Shown piece by piece: positions 26,667 through 35,937 of a stretch of 43,386 nucleotides of DNA (the stretch's first letter is position 1; every line of letters begins with the position of its first letter). The notes below the pieces were generated by a model. That model was given only the letters and a program-made list of their open reading frames with translations. It made no database searches and was not told the origin of the DNA. Where the stretch lies: NCBI GenBank assembly GCA_029252045.1, contig JAQXCD010000060.1:1-43386 (forward strand). Reading direction: 5' to 3'. Position numbers and translations under genes: made by a program. This stretch comes from Sulfitobacter sp. (GTDB taxonomy: Bacteria; Pseudomonadota; Alphaproteobacteria; Rhodobacterales; Rhodobacteraceae).

Positions 26667-27851
26667 ATGTTTGCCATCTTACGCACCATCCGAAAGCCGA
26701 TCCGGCTGCTTATCCTGCCGATTTTCGCGATGTTGCTTGCGGCTTGTGACCCTGCCGCGCTGGGTGGACTGGGCGGGAAGAATGGTCCCCAGATCGATCC
26801 GAACGCACCGGTTCCGGTAGCACTGCTGATTCCCCGCGGTGGATCGGCGGCTGATAATCTGTTGGCCAAAAACCTTGAGAACGCAGCCCGTCTTGCGATC
26901 CGCGATCTGGACGGCGTCAAGATTGATCTGCGTGTCTATGGCACAGCTGGCAAAGCCGCTACGGCAGCGACAGCTGCATCACAGGCGGTAGCTGACGGTG
27001 CAAAGATTATTATCGGACCCGTCTATGGTGAAGCCGCAAATGCGGCAGGTGTTGCTGTCGCTGCATCCGGTGTGAACGTGCTGTCCTTCTCGAACAACAC
27101 AACCATCGCAGGCGGTAACGTATTTGTTCTTGGGCCAACATTTGACAACACTGCAAACCGTTTGGTCAGCTATGCCAAACGTGCAGGAAAAGACAAAATC
27201 GTTATCGTCCATGCAAATGACATCGGTGGCCAGTTGGGTCGCAATGCGATTCAGCAGGCTATCGCAGCAAACGGTGCCACACTCGCAGGCAGTGTAGACT
27301 ATGCCCTGAGCCAGGAAGCGGTTTGGGCGGCAGTGCCACGTGTGAAAGCAGCCCTGCAAAGCACGGGTGCAAACGCAGTGTTTTTGACGGCCAATTCTTC
27401 AACTGCCCTTCCGCTGCTGGCCGAGATGCTGCCAGCAGAAGGAATAAGCAATAAAACATCGCAGTTCATCGGCCTCACCCGTTGGGACATTCCCGCCCAA
27501 ACCCTTGCGCTGCCGGGTATTCAGGGCGGGTGGTTCGCCCTGCCTGACCCTGGTGCAAGTGCTGCATTTGCCTCAAGCTACAGCGCTGCTTACGGTGAAC
27601 GTCCGCTTGATATTGCAGACCTGGCCTTTGACGGAATTGCGGCTGTTGGCTCTCTTGTAAAGAGCGGCAACAAGAACGCGCTGTCTGCGGCTTCGCTGAC
27701 ACAGGGGGCAGGCTTCAAGGGTGCTAACGGCATCTTCCGCCTGCGCGCCGATGGCACGAATCAGCGCGGATTGGCTGTCGCTGCTGTGCGGAACAATCAA
27801 GTTGTCCTGCTGGAGGCAGCGCCTCAAGCTTTCGGTGGTGCAGGGTTCTGA
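26667..27851 (+). CDS. Penicillin-binding protein activator, LpoA-like lipoprotein
   Basis: 394 residues. A lipoprotein signal ends at AMLLAAC27-D. The mature part is a periplasmic-binding-protein-like domain (PVPVALLIPRGGSAADNLLAKN, IIGPVYGEAANAAGVAV, NDIGGQLGRNAIQQAIAANGA) of the Leu/Ile/Val-receptor family. This corresponds to the C-terminal domain of E. coli LpoA, which activates PBP1a. The TPR N-domain of LpoA is absent. Aspartate at +2 would retain a lipoprotein at the inner membrane in E. coli; whether that rule holds here is unknown. GGGAG lies 10 nt before the ATG. Position opposite rsmI-yraN supports the LpoA-type role over an amino-acid transporter, since no permease genes are near. 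Confidence 0.82.
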   Translation: MFAILRTIRKPIRLLILPIFAMLLAACDPAALGGLGGKNGPQIDPNAPVPVALLIPRGGSAADNLLAKNLENAARLAIRDLDGVKIDLRVYGTAGKAATAATAASQAVADGAKIIIGPVYGEAANAAGVAVAASGVNVLSFSNNTTIAGGNVFVLGPTFDNTANRLVSYAKRAGKDKIVIVHANDIGGQLGRNAIQQAIAANGATLAGSVDYALSQEAVWAAVPRVKAALQSTGANAVFLTANSSTALPLLAEMLPAEGISNKTSQFIGLTRWDIPAQTLALPGIQGGWFALPDPGASAAFASSYSAAYGERPLDIADLAFDGIAAVGSLVKSGNKNALSAASLTQGAGFKGANGIFRLRADGTNQRGLAVAAVRNNQVVLLEAAPQAFGGAGF

Positions 27852-27874
27852 AAACGCCAGCAACATACAGCGAC

Positions 27875-30634
27875 ATGTGGCACTCGGATATGGCGACAGC
27901 TCCGCATCTGGGTGCCGCACCTAACGACATCTATGACCATGTGGCGATTGATGCAGCTATCGCCGCTGCGGCTGCAATTGATGCAACCGAAGTCGCCCTG
28001 CGGGCAGAAACCGTAAAGATCCTGCGTGCGGCACAGGCACAGGGCCGCGAAGCCATTGCTGAAGCTTTTGCCGCCGCACCCTTTGATGCTGCGGCCATGA
28101 CAGCTTCCTATACCTATCTTACCGATGGCATGGTCAAATCAGTTCTGCGGGTCACCACCACCTATCTGCACCCGACCCCGAAAAACGCTGCCGCGCTGAG
28201 CGTGATTGGTGTCGGTGGATACGGACGCGGCGAAATGGCGCCCTTCTCCGATGTAGATCTTTTGTTCCTGCTGCCAGCCAAGATAACCCCTTGGGCCAGC
28301 AGCGTCATCGAGGCGATGCTCTATATCCTTTGGGACCTGAAGCTTAAGGTCGGGCATTCCAGCCGCACAATTCCCGATTGCGTGCAGCTGGCCACCGAAG
28401 ACTACACTATCCAGACGGCCCTGCTGGAGCACCGCTATGTCTGCGGCGACAGAGCACTTGCTGAAAAGCTCGACGAGACACTGATGCGGGAGCTTTTTTC
28501 AGGCTCTGGTCACGAGTTCATCGAGGCAAAGCTGGCAGAACGCGATAGCCGCCATCTGAAACAAGGCCAACGCTATGTCGTGGAGCCCAATGTGAAAGAA
28601 GGCAAAGGCGGCTTGCGTGACCTGCAATCCCTCTTCTGGATTGCAAAATACATTCACGGCGTCCAGCACTCGGCGGATCTGGTGGAAAAGGGTGTGTTCC
28701 GCGCCGACGAATACGAGACATTCAAAGCAGCCGAGAATTTCCTGTGGGCGGTGCGGGGTCATCTGCATCTGCTGACCAAGCGGGCGACAGAGCAATTGAC
28801 TTTCGACATGCAGGTCGGCGTTGCCGAGGCCATGAAATATGAGGACCAAAGCGGCCGCCGCGCGGTTGAGGTCTTTATGCAGGCCTATTTCCGCCACGCC
28901 ACGGCTGTGGGTGACCTAACGCGCATTTTCCTGACCAAACTTGAAGATATGCACGTCAAGTCCGAGCCGCTTCTGGAGCGGTTGTTCCGCCGCAGGCCGC
29001 GGATCAAGGACGGCTATAATGTGGTCCATAACCGCATTGCCATTGCAGATACGGACGCGTTTCTTGCTGACCCGCTGAACCTGCTGCATGTGTTTGAAGA
29101 AGCCCTGCGCACGGGGATGTTGATACATCCCGACGCGATGCGGACCGTCAAAGCAAACTTGCATCTGATTGATGATACACTCCGCAACTCTCCAGAGGCC
29201 CAGCGCCTTTTTCTTGATCTGCTTCTCAAACACGGCAATCCGGAGCGCGCGCTGCGGCGCATGAACGAGCTGGGCGTGTTGGCCGCGTTTATCCCTGAGT
29301 TCGAGCCGATCGTGGCAATGATGCAGTTCAATATGTATCACAGCTATACCGTGGACGAGCATATCATCCAGACCATCGCCAACCTTGCAATGATCGAGAA
29401 GAACGAGCTGGAAGAAGAACTGCCCGTTGCCTCCTCGATCCTGAAACGCGGAGTCGACCGCAAGGTGATCTATGTGGCTTTGCTGCTGCACGACATCGGC
29501 AAGGGCCGCCCCGAGGACCATTCGATTCTTGGCGCGCAAATCGTGCGCAAGGTCGCGCCGCGTCTGGGGCTGAAACAGGAAGAGGTGGACACTGTCGAAT
29601 GGTTGGTCCGCTATCACCTACTGATGTCCGATATGGCGCAGAAACGCGACATCGCCGATCCGCGCACGGTGCGTGATTTTGCCAAGGCTGTGCAGACGGT
29701 CAAGCGGCTGGACCTTCTGTGCGTGCTCACCGTCTGTGATATTCGCGGCGTAGGCCCGGATACATGGAACAACTGGAAAGCCGTTCTGATCCGCGGCCTT
29801 TACCGCCAGACAAAACGCGCGCTGGAGACGGGGCTGGAAGACCTGAACCGGACCAGCCGTGGCACGGAGGCGAAAAAGACCCTGCGCGCTGCCTTGCCCG
29901 AGTGGCCCAAGAAGGCGCTCAAGGAAGAAACCGCGCGCCACTATGATCCCTACTGGCAAGGCCTGCACGTCACGGCGCACGTCGCTTTCGCCAACCTTCT
30001 GCGCGATATCCAGCCCGATTCAGTGATGATTGATCTGCACCCCGACGAGGACCGCGATGCGACCCGCGCCTGTTTCGTGATGCCGGATCACCACGGCATT
30101 TTCTCACGCCTAGCCGGTGCGCTAGCGCTGGTAGGGGCAAACGTGGTGGACGCGCGCAGTTATACAACCAAAGACGGCTATATCACCGATGCCTTCTGGA
30201 TTCAGGACAGCGAGGGGAATGCCTACGAGGCATCCAAACTGCCCCGACTGCGCCAAATGATCGAGAAAACCCTGCGCGGCGAAGTAATCGCGCGCGATGC
30301 GCTCAAGTCCCGCGACAAGGTCAAGAAGCGCGAAAAAGCGTTTCGGGTGCCCACGCATATCACCTTCGACAACGACGGCTCCGAGATTTACACGATCATC
30401 GAGGTCGACACCCGCGACAGGCCCGGATTGCTCTATGATCTGGCGCGCGCACTTGCAGGGGCGAATGTGTATATCGCCAATGCCGTCATCGCGACCTACG
30501 GCGAGCAGGTTGTCGATACCTTCTATGTGAAGGATATGTTCGGGCTAAAATATTACTCCGAGGGCAAGCAGCGCACGCTGGAAAAGCGTTTGCGTGACGC
30601 GATCACCGAAGGGGCCGCGCGCGCCAACAGCTGA
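27875..30634 (+). CDS. glnD: Bifunctional [protein-PII] uridylyltransferase/uridylyl-removing enzyme
   Basis: 919 residues, within the family range. It senses glutamine and uridylylates or deuridylylates PII (GlnB/GlnK) to set nitrogen metabolism. Domains in order: nucleotidyltransferase with GGYGRGEMAPFSDVDLLFL (about 113-131), GlnD linker, HD hydrolase (LLLHDIGKGRPEDHS, about 535-550), and two ACT domains (DHHGIFSRLAGALALVGANV about 730; DTRDRPGLLYDLARAL about 843). The ATG at 27875 is 23 bp after the LpoA-like gene; an in-frame ATG at 27890 is the alternative, and neither has a clear ribosome-binding site. It may share a transcript with lpoA. Confidence 0.96.
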   Translation: MWHSDMATAPHLGAAPNDIYDHVAIDAAIAAAAAIDATEVALRAETVKILRAAQAQGREAIAEAFAAAPFDAAAMTASYTYLTDGMVKSVLRVTTTYLHPTPKNAAALSVIGVGGYGRGEMAPFSDVDLLFLLPAKITPWASSVIEAMLYILWDLKLKVGHSSRTIPDCVQLATEDYTIQTALLEHRYVCGDRALAEKLDETLMRELFSGSGHEFIEAKLAERDSRHLKQGQRYVVEPNVKEGKGGLRDLQSLFWIAKYIHGVQHSADLVEKGVFRADEYETFKAAENFLWAVRGHLHLLTKRATEQLTFDMQVGVAEAMKYEDQSGRRAVEVFMQAYFRHATAVGDLTRIFLTKLEDMHVKSEPLLERLFRRRPRIKDGYNVVHNRIAIADTDAFLADPLNLLHVFEEALRTGMLIHPDAMRTVKANLHLIDDTLRNSPEAQRLFLDLLLKHGNPERALRRMNELGVLAAFIPEFEPIVAMMQFNMYHSYTVDEHIIQTIANLAMIEKNELEEELPVASSILKRGVDRKVIYVALLLHDIGKGRPEDHSILGAQIVRKVAPRLGLKQEEVDTVEWLVRYHLLMSDMAQKRDIADPRTVRDFAKAVQTVKRLDLLCVLTVCDIRGVGPDTWNNWKAVLIRGLYRQTKRALETGLEDLNRTSRGTEAKKTLRAALPEWPKKALKEETARHYDPYWQGLHVTAHVAFANLLRDIQPDSVMIDLHPDEDRDATRACFVMPDHHGIFSRLAGALALVGANVVDARSYTTKDGYITDAFWIQDSEGNAYEASKLPRLRQMIEKTLRGEVIARDALKSRDKVKKREKAFRVPTHITFDNDGSEIYTIIEVDTRDRPGLLYDLARALAGANVYIANAVIATYGEQVVDTFYVKDMFGLKYYSEGKQRTLEKRLRDAITEGAARANS

Positions 30635-30651
30635 CAAGAAAGCGAGCCTGT

Positions 30652-31860
30652 TTGACCCTAGACCGCACCATCAGGCTGATGCCTTGGTATCAGTTTTTTA
30701 ACAGTTTGCTATTTTGGCAGGCTGTTTGGTTCTTGTATTTTCAGGCAAATTTGTCAGGAGCAGAGGCCATTATCCTCTATTCGGTCTATGACATCGCCAC
30801 GACCCTGCTCGAGGTCCCATCGGGATATTTCTCGGACCGGATCGGCAGACGGCTGACGCTGATGTTATCTGCTGTCTGTTCTGTGCTGGGGTGTCTGGCG
30901 CTGGCATTCGGTGGCAGCTTTGCGGTTTATGCCTTGGGACAAAGCCTGATTGGCGCGGGTTCTGCGTTCAAATCCGGCACTGATTCCGCGCTCTTGTACG
31001 AAGCGCTTGACGCCACCGGTCGTGCCGAAGAAATCGAGGCGCAAGAGCTTCGGGTATGGCGATTTACGCTGGCGGGGTTTGCGGTTTCCGCAGTATCGGG
31101 CGGCGCGATGGCAATGTGGTCGGCCACCCTGCCATTTTATGCAACTGCCTCAGCCTTTGCGATAGCTGCCATATTGGTTGCCCTGATGGCAGAGCCGCCG
31201 CGCGCCGCGGATGGCACTGATAGCGTGCGGGCGTAAATTGCCACCCTCAAAGCCGCGTTACTCCATCCGGTTCTGGCATGGCTCTTTTCACTGACCGTGT
31301 TGATGTACGGGTTCAGCCATTTGCCGTTTGTATTTGGTCAGCCGTTCATTCGGACTTCGCTTGATCAATTGGGCCTTGCTGCCGAGGCGCCGCTGGTGAG
31401 TGGTGTTGTGACCTGCCTGATGATGTTACTCTCTGTTGTAGCGTCTCTGGTCGCGCCGCGCTTGCGTCTGCTGTTGGGGTTACCTGTCTTGTTACTCTGT
31501 GCCTTTGGCCTGCAAATCGCACTTGTGGCGGCGTTAGCGGTCAGCACTTCGGTCTTGGTAATCGGTGTTTTGCTGCTGCGGATTGTGCCAGATTCCCTTG
31601 CTTATCCGTTTATCATCGCCCGCATCCAACCGCTGTTGGCGAGCAATACCCGCGCCACCTATCTTTCGCTCAAAAGTCTGGCAGGCAAGCTGGTGTTTGC
31701 CGCAACGCTGCTGCTGGCAGCCACCACCGCGCAGAATGTCGGACTGCTTCCCGCTGCCGATCTGCACCGCATCCTCGGCGTCTACGCTGTGGGTGGTGTG
31801 CTGTGTCTTGCAGGGCTCGCTATTTGGGCGCGGCGTGTCCGGATTTCGCCGCCCGCGTAA
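30652..31860 (+). pseudogene. MFS transporter gene interrupted by an in-frame TAA
   Basis: Two same-frame pieces form one major-facilitator protein of about 402 codons. The N-terminal half (TTG 30652 to TAA 31234-31236, 194 residues) holds six helices, including the loop-2/3 motif SGYFSDRIGRRLTL. The C-terminal half resumes directly after the TAA (IATLKAALLHPVLAW) and runs to 31860 with the other six helices (LMYGFSHLPFVFGQPF onward). No base is lost or gained; one codon is a stop, probably CAA to TAA. The break falls in the central cytoplasmic loop, so two half-transporters could in theory be made. A restart ATG at 31297 lacks a good site. Between glnD and murJ. Substrate unknown. The TTG start is the longest fit; ATG 30679 is possible. 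Confidence 0.8.
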
Positions 31861-31926
31861 AAGCCAATTGCGCAAGCCCGCGCCAATCGCTAGGCCAAGG
31901 CACACCCCAGTAAAGGCCACAGTCCC

Positions 31927-33528
31927 ATGAAACCCATCCGCCTGATGACCGGCTTTTTCACCGTAGGGATATGGACGCTGCTCAGCCGCGTTCTGGGATT
32001 TGTGCGCGATGTGATGATTGCGGCCTACCTCGGGTCCGGTCCAGTAGCCGAAGCCTTCCTTGTGGCCTTCTCGCTGCCCAACATGTTCCGCAGGTTCTTT
32101 GCGGAAGGCGCGTTTAACATGGCCTTCGTGCCGATGTTCTCCAAGCGGCTTGAGGCGGGTGATGATCCCGAAGGTTTTGCGCAGGATGCTTTTGTGGGGA
32201 TGGCACTTATTCTCACGATCTTCACCGTGGTCGGCATCATTGCTATGCCGGGTCTGGTCTATCTTATGGCGTCAGGCTTTGCAGGAGATGAGCGGTTCGA
32301 TCTGGCCGTTGAATACGGGCGTCTGGCCTTTCCCTATATCTTGTTCATCTCACTTGCGGCCCTTGTCTCGGGTGTGCTGAACGCGACGGGTCGGTTTATG
32401 GCAGCTGCCGCTGCTCCTGTTGTGCTGAACATCATCTTTATCATCGCCGTCCTGATCGGGGCGGCCATCGGGCGCCCCATGTCAGACGCGCTGGGTGTTG
32501 GGCTTGATCAGGCGTTGGGCCTACGCGTGGGCGATACGCTGGCGCTTTCGGTTCCACTGGCGGGTGCCGCACAGCTTGCGCTGGTGTGGTGGGCGGCACG
32601 GCGCGCGGGCTTTACGCTAAAGCTAAACAAGCGCCCCCGCCTGACGCCAGACCTCAAACGCCTTGCTATCATCGCAGCGCCTGCGGCCCTTGCCGGTGGC
32701 GTGGTCCAGATCAACCTGCTGGTGGGCCGTCAGGTGGCCAGCTTTTACGATGGCGCAGTTGCGTGGCTCAGCTATGCCGACCGGCTATACCAACTGCCGT
32801 TGGGTGTTGTTGGCATTGCAATCGGCGTGGTGCTGCTGCCCGATCTGTCCCGCAGACTGAAGGCAAACGACACCGCAGGATCACAGGCCACTCTGAGCCG
32901 CGCCGCCGAAGTATCACTGGCGCTGACGATCCCCTCTTGCGTGGCCCTTGTTGTGATCCCGATGACCCTGGCCTCTGTCCTGTTCGAGAGGGGGGCAACA
33001 ACCGTGGACGACACTGCTGCAATCGCCACCGCTGTAATGATCTATGGTCTCGGCCTGCCCGCCTTTGTGCTGCAAAAAATCCTGCAACCGCTTTATTTTG
33101 CGCGCGAAGATACCAAACGCCCGTTCCACTTTGCTGTTGTCGCGATGGTGGTGAATGCGGGATTGGCCCTTGGTCTTGCACCATGGTTCGGTTGGCTGTC
33201 GCCCGCCATTGCCGCAACCACTGCTGGATGGGCGATGTTTGCACTGCTCGCCATCGGCGCGCGACGGTATGGCGATGCTGCCAAGTTCGATGCGCGCTTC
33301 AAAAAACGCATCTGGCGTATCATCGCGGCCAGCATGATCATGGGCGCGACCTTGTGGTTCTGTGACCTCCAGCTGGGTGCCCTATTGGCGCTGCCCGGTT
33401 GGCGCGGTCTCGGGTTGCTGATACTGATCACACTAGGCGCCGTTGCCTATTTCGGCTCAGGCCAGCTGCTGGGCGCGTTCAGAATGTCCGAGTTCAAATC
33501 AGCCGTCCGGCGTAATCCCAAAACCTAA
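31927..33528 (+). CDS. murJ: Lipid II flippase MurJ
   Basis: 533 residues, about 14 transmembrane helices of the MOP-superfamily MurJ/MviN type. It moves lipid II across the inner membrane for peptidoglycan growth. Typical segments: GIWTLLSRVLGFVRDVMIAAYLGSG, FSLPNMFRRFFAEGAFNMAFVPMF (with the essential Arg in the cavity), YADRLYQLPLGVVGIAIGVVLLP, and FYAREDTKRP-like LYFAREDTKRPFHF. Complete. It ends with a 4-bp overlap with the convergent rhomboid-like gene. Together with MreB/PBP2/RodA earlier it supplies the precursor side of the same pathway. Confidence 0.96.
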   Translation: MKPIRLMTGFFTVGIWTLLSRVLGFVRDVMIAAYLGSGPVAEAFLVAFSLPNMFRRFFAEGAFNMAFVPMFSKRLEAGDDPEGFAQDAFVGMALILTIFTVVGIIAMPGLVYLMASGFAGDERFDLAVEYGRLAFPYILFISLAALVSGVLNATGRFMAAAAAPVVLNIIFIIAVLIGAAIGRPMSDALGVGLDQALGLRVGDTLALSVPLAGAAQLALVWWAARRAGFTLKLNKRPRLTPDLKRLAIIAAPAALAGGVVQINLLVGRQVASFYDGAVAWLSYADRLYQLPLGVVGIAIGVVLLPDLSRRLKANDTAGSQATLSRAAEVSLALTIPSCVALVVIPMTLASVLFERGATTVDDTAAIATAVMIYGLGLPAFVLQKILQPLYFAREDTKRPFHFAVVAMVVNAGLALGLAPWFGWLSPAIAATTAGWAMFALLAIGARRYGDAAKFDARFKKRIWRIIAASMIMGATLWFCDLQLGALLALPGWRGLGLLILITLGAVAYFGSGQLLGAFRMSEFKSAVRRNPKT

Positions 33529-34220
33529 CGCTGCCGCAGCCTGTTCAATATGCGCGCCCATTCGCCGGGCGCGCAGAGAAAGCTGAGAAGGAAGCCGGTG
33601 ATGAAACCGGCCAGTTCAGCCACCCAGCCATTGCCGACCGTGCCAATCAGGCTCCAGACAAGTTGCAGTCCCATCAGCATCGCAATCAAGCTGAAGGCAC
33701 GCATTTGCTGCCCGCCCGTGGCACCCAATCTGCGCCAGAGCAGAAAACTATAACCGCCGATCAGCCCGTAGACCGCAGGATAGGCCCCGACCAGCCAGAC
33801 CGGATCATCCAGCAGCAGCGCGTAAGCCAGCGCACCGCCAATGCCCGACGCCACAAACAGCGCCAGCATGGCGAATTGCCCCATCACCTCGGCTGCCATT
33901 TTGCCCAGCGCGAGCATCAGCACGATGGCGATCAACGCGTGGGTGAAACCCAGATGGATGAACGGATAGGTGATCAGACGCGCCAGATTGTCCCAAGACC
34001 AATAACCTTGCGCCAGCATGGCATCAAAGATGTCGCCGGAGAAACCCCAATCACGCACTAGCGCCAGCCGCCATCCGATGGCCGTTGGACCGCCGGCAAA
34101 TCCGGCCTCGCCCAGTGCCAGCGTCAGCTCAACGCCCGCCATGATCAGGAACAGGATCACCACCACCACGGGCAGTTTGTTGATGGGGGGCTCGAAATGC
34201 GGGTCGTATTGGTCTGACAT
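33525..34220 (-). CDS. Rhomboid family membrane protein lacking the catalytic dyad
   Basis: 231 residues from ATG 34220, about six transmembrane helices, rhomboid fold. The start follows GAAAGAAG; an open extension to 34295 would reach into the trpS leader and is not used. In active rhomboids helix 4 carries GxSG and helix 6 a histidine. Here the helix-4 motif reads [13 protein letters not shown] (about 145-157), so serine is replaced by tyrosine-proline, and helix 6 reads [11 protein letters not shown], with Glu202 where His would be. The usual HxxxN of helix 2 is also not kept after H94. It is therefore probably a non-proteolytic rhomboid-like protein, comparable in principle to iRhoms and derlins. 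Convergent with murJ. Confidence 0.85.
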   Translation of the reverse strand: MSDQYDPHFEPPINKLPVVVVILFLIMAGVELTLALGEAGFAGGPTAIGWRLALVRDWGFSGDIFDAMLAQGYWSWDNLARLITYPFIHLGFTHALIAIVLMLALGKMAAEVMGQFAMLALFVASGIGGALAYALLLDDPVWLVGAYPAVYGLIGGYSFLLWRRLGATGGQQMRAFSLIAMLMGLQLVWSLIGTVGNGWVAELAGFITGFLLSFLCAPGEWARILNRLRQR

Positions 34221-34306
34221 GGTGCTTCTTTCAGGTCTGGTTGACGGGAACCTGCGCCATGGGTAAGCCCTGTGCAACAGCATATCCAGCCCCATCGGAG
34301 CATCCT

Positions 34307-35329
34307 ATGACCGAGACAACATTCACACCCCGCGTATTCTCGGGCATCCAGCCCTCCGGCGGCCTGACTTTGGGCAACTATCTGGGCGCGATCAAACGCT
34401 TTGTGGACATGCAAAACCAGGGCGATTTCCAGACGGTTTACTGCATGGTGGACCTGCATGCGATCACCGCGAAACTGCTGGACCCCGCCACGTTGCGCCA
34501 CAACACGCGTGAATTGGCCGCCGGCTTTATCGCCTCTGGTATCTCACCGGAGAAATCCATCCTGATCAACCAGAGCCAAGTGCCCGAGCACGCGCAACTG
34601 GCGTGGATTTTCAACTGCATCGCGCGTATGGGCTGGATGGGCCGCATGACCCAGTGGAAAGACAAATCCGGCAAAAACGCCGAAGCCGCATCGCTGGGCC
34701 TGTTCGCCTATCCGGCGCTGATGGCCGCCGATATTCTGATCTATCACGCGACCCATGTACCTGTAGGCGAAGACCAGAAGCAGCACCTCGAGTTGACCCG
34801 CGACATCGCGGCCAAGTTCAACCACGACTACGGCGTGAACTTCTTCCCCGAGGTGGAGCCGGTGATTGAGGGGGCTGCCACCCGTGTGATGTCCTTGCGC
34901 GACGGCTCCAAGAAAATGTCGAAATCCGATCCGTCGGATGCCAGCCGCATCAACATGACCGACGACGCCGATACCATTGCCAAGAAGATCCGCAAGGCCA
35001 AGACCGATCCGGATGCCCTGCCCTCCGAGGTTGAAGGGCTGAAAGACCGCCCCGAGGCGCGCAATCTGGTGAACATCTATGCCGGTTTGAACGAACAAAC
35101 CGTCGAACAGGTACTGAAGGACGTTGGCGGCCAGCAATTTGGAACGTTCAAGCCCGCGCTGGCGGAACTGGCTGTTGCCAAACTCTCCCCTATCTCGACC
35201 GAGATGGCGCGTCTGATGAATGACGTGACTGAGATCGACCGCCTTCTGGCCATCGGCGCCGAACAAGCGCGCGAGATTACGGCGCCGATCTTGAAGAAGA
35301 CATACGAGATCGTCGGGATGGTGGGCTAA
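34307..35329 (+). CDS. trpS: Tryptophanyl-tRNA synthetase
   Basis: 340 residues, class Ic synthetase. The HIGH-like ATP site is [13 protein letters not shown], the KMSKS loop is at 203-207 ([10 protein letters not shown]), and the tryptophan pocket has [39 protein letters not shown] 34307 is chosen because GGAG lies 7 nt upstream; the frame is open 66 bp further upstream without family similarity. It is divergent from the rhomboid-like gene over 86 bp. No intrinsic terminator with a T-run was seen behind it. Confidence 0.97.
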   Translation: MTETTFTPRVFSGIQPSGGLTLGNYLGAIKRFVDMQNQGDFQTVYCMVDLHAITAKLLDPATLRHNTRELAAGFIASGISPEKSILINQSQVPEHAQLAWIFNCIARMGWMGRMTQWKDKSGKNAEAASLGLFAYPALMAADILIYHATHVPVGEDQKQHLELTRDIAAKFNHDYGVNFFPEVEPVIEGAATRVMSLRDGSKKMSKSDPSDASRINMTDDADTIAKKIRKAKTDPDALPSEVEGLKDRPEARNLVNIYAGLNEQTVEQVLKDVGGQQFGTFKPALAELAVAKLSPISTEMARLMNDVTEIDRLLAIGAEQAREITAPILKKTYEIVGMVG

Positions 35330-35404
35330 GGCCAAAAGCTCAGTCTGCCTCATCATCTCAAAATTCTGACTTTTTTCAAAAAGATAGACCCTTGAAATAC
35401 GCGC

Positions 35405-35444
35405 TGTGCAATCCGATCTTTTCTTTTTGAGATTGGATTGCACA
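35405..35444. repeat. Perfect 10-bp inverted repeat at the HEPN-like gene start
   Basis: TGTGCAATCC (35405-35414) and GGATTGCACA (35435-35444) are exact reverse complements separated by 20 A/T-rich bases. The second arm ends two bases before the ATG of the next gene. It could be an operator for autoregulation, an RNA hairpin hiding the start codon, or a terminator for trpS (no T-run follows). Confidence 0.55.
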
Positions 35445-35446
35445 TC

Positions 35447-35881
35447 ATGGGAAAAACCCCAGACAACACTTCTCCACATGAGCTGTATCGCGCTGCGGTC
35501 GCGTTTCACGACATGACAAAACTACCCGTTCCGCATATTAAGCCCTTTGGGGAGGATCAACCAGCGGTCTATCTAGGCTATTATGCTAATCTTAGCTTCG
35601 CAGTCGCATTGTACCTGAAGGCATTTTTAAAGGACAAGACGGGTAAAGATGTTTCCGAATTTGGGCACAATCTGGACAAGTTATTAAGAGAAGCAATGGA
35701 GCAAGGTTTCAGTTTCGAGCAAGAGAATATAACTAGACTTGTTGAAATTCTTGGCCCTGAACATAAAGGGAATTCGTTCAGATACGCTAAACTTTCTTCA
35801 AAATTCAGCTACATACATGAACTCGACTTGGTTGACCGGGCGTTGAGTTCTTGTCGTGACGGTATGGCGCATTTGCACTAA
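35447..35881 (+). CDS. Small HEPN-like protein, A+T-richer singleton
   Basis: 144 residues from ATG 35447 (an in-frame TTG at 35438 lies inside the inverted repeat). It looks all-helical: LGYYANLSFAVALYLKAFLKDK and FGHNLDKLLREAMEQG are the pattern of HEPN helices 1-2. It ends with R137-DGMA-H142, fitting the R-x4-6-H motif of HEPN ribonucleases, here at the very C-terminus. Base use is visibly poorer in G+C than in trpS and the deacetylase on either side, which suggests acquisition by transfer. There is no nucleotidyltransferase (MNT) partner beside it, so it is not an ordinary MNT-HEPN toxin-antitoxin pair. No ribosome-binding site precedes the ATG. RNase activity is a hypothesis only; it may be a non-catalytic HEPN. 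Confidence 0.6.
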   Translation: MGKTPDNTSPHELYRAAVAFHDMTKLPVPHIKPFGEDQPAVYLGYYANLSFAVALYLKAFLKDKTGKDVSEFGHNLDKLLREAMEQGFSFEQENITRLVEILGPEHKGNSFRYAKLSSKFSYIHELDLVDRALSSCRDGMAHLH

Positions 35882-35937
35882 CCCGTGGACAATTCGCGCC
35901 CTCTTTGTCACCTTCCGATCAACCGCAGGAGGCGCAT

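Noticed and set aside
34544..35509. 321-codon frame antisense to trpS
   Set aside because: Opposite a certain synthetase gene and covers the HEPN-like gene start; no recognisable domain.
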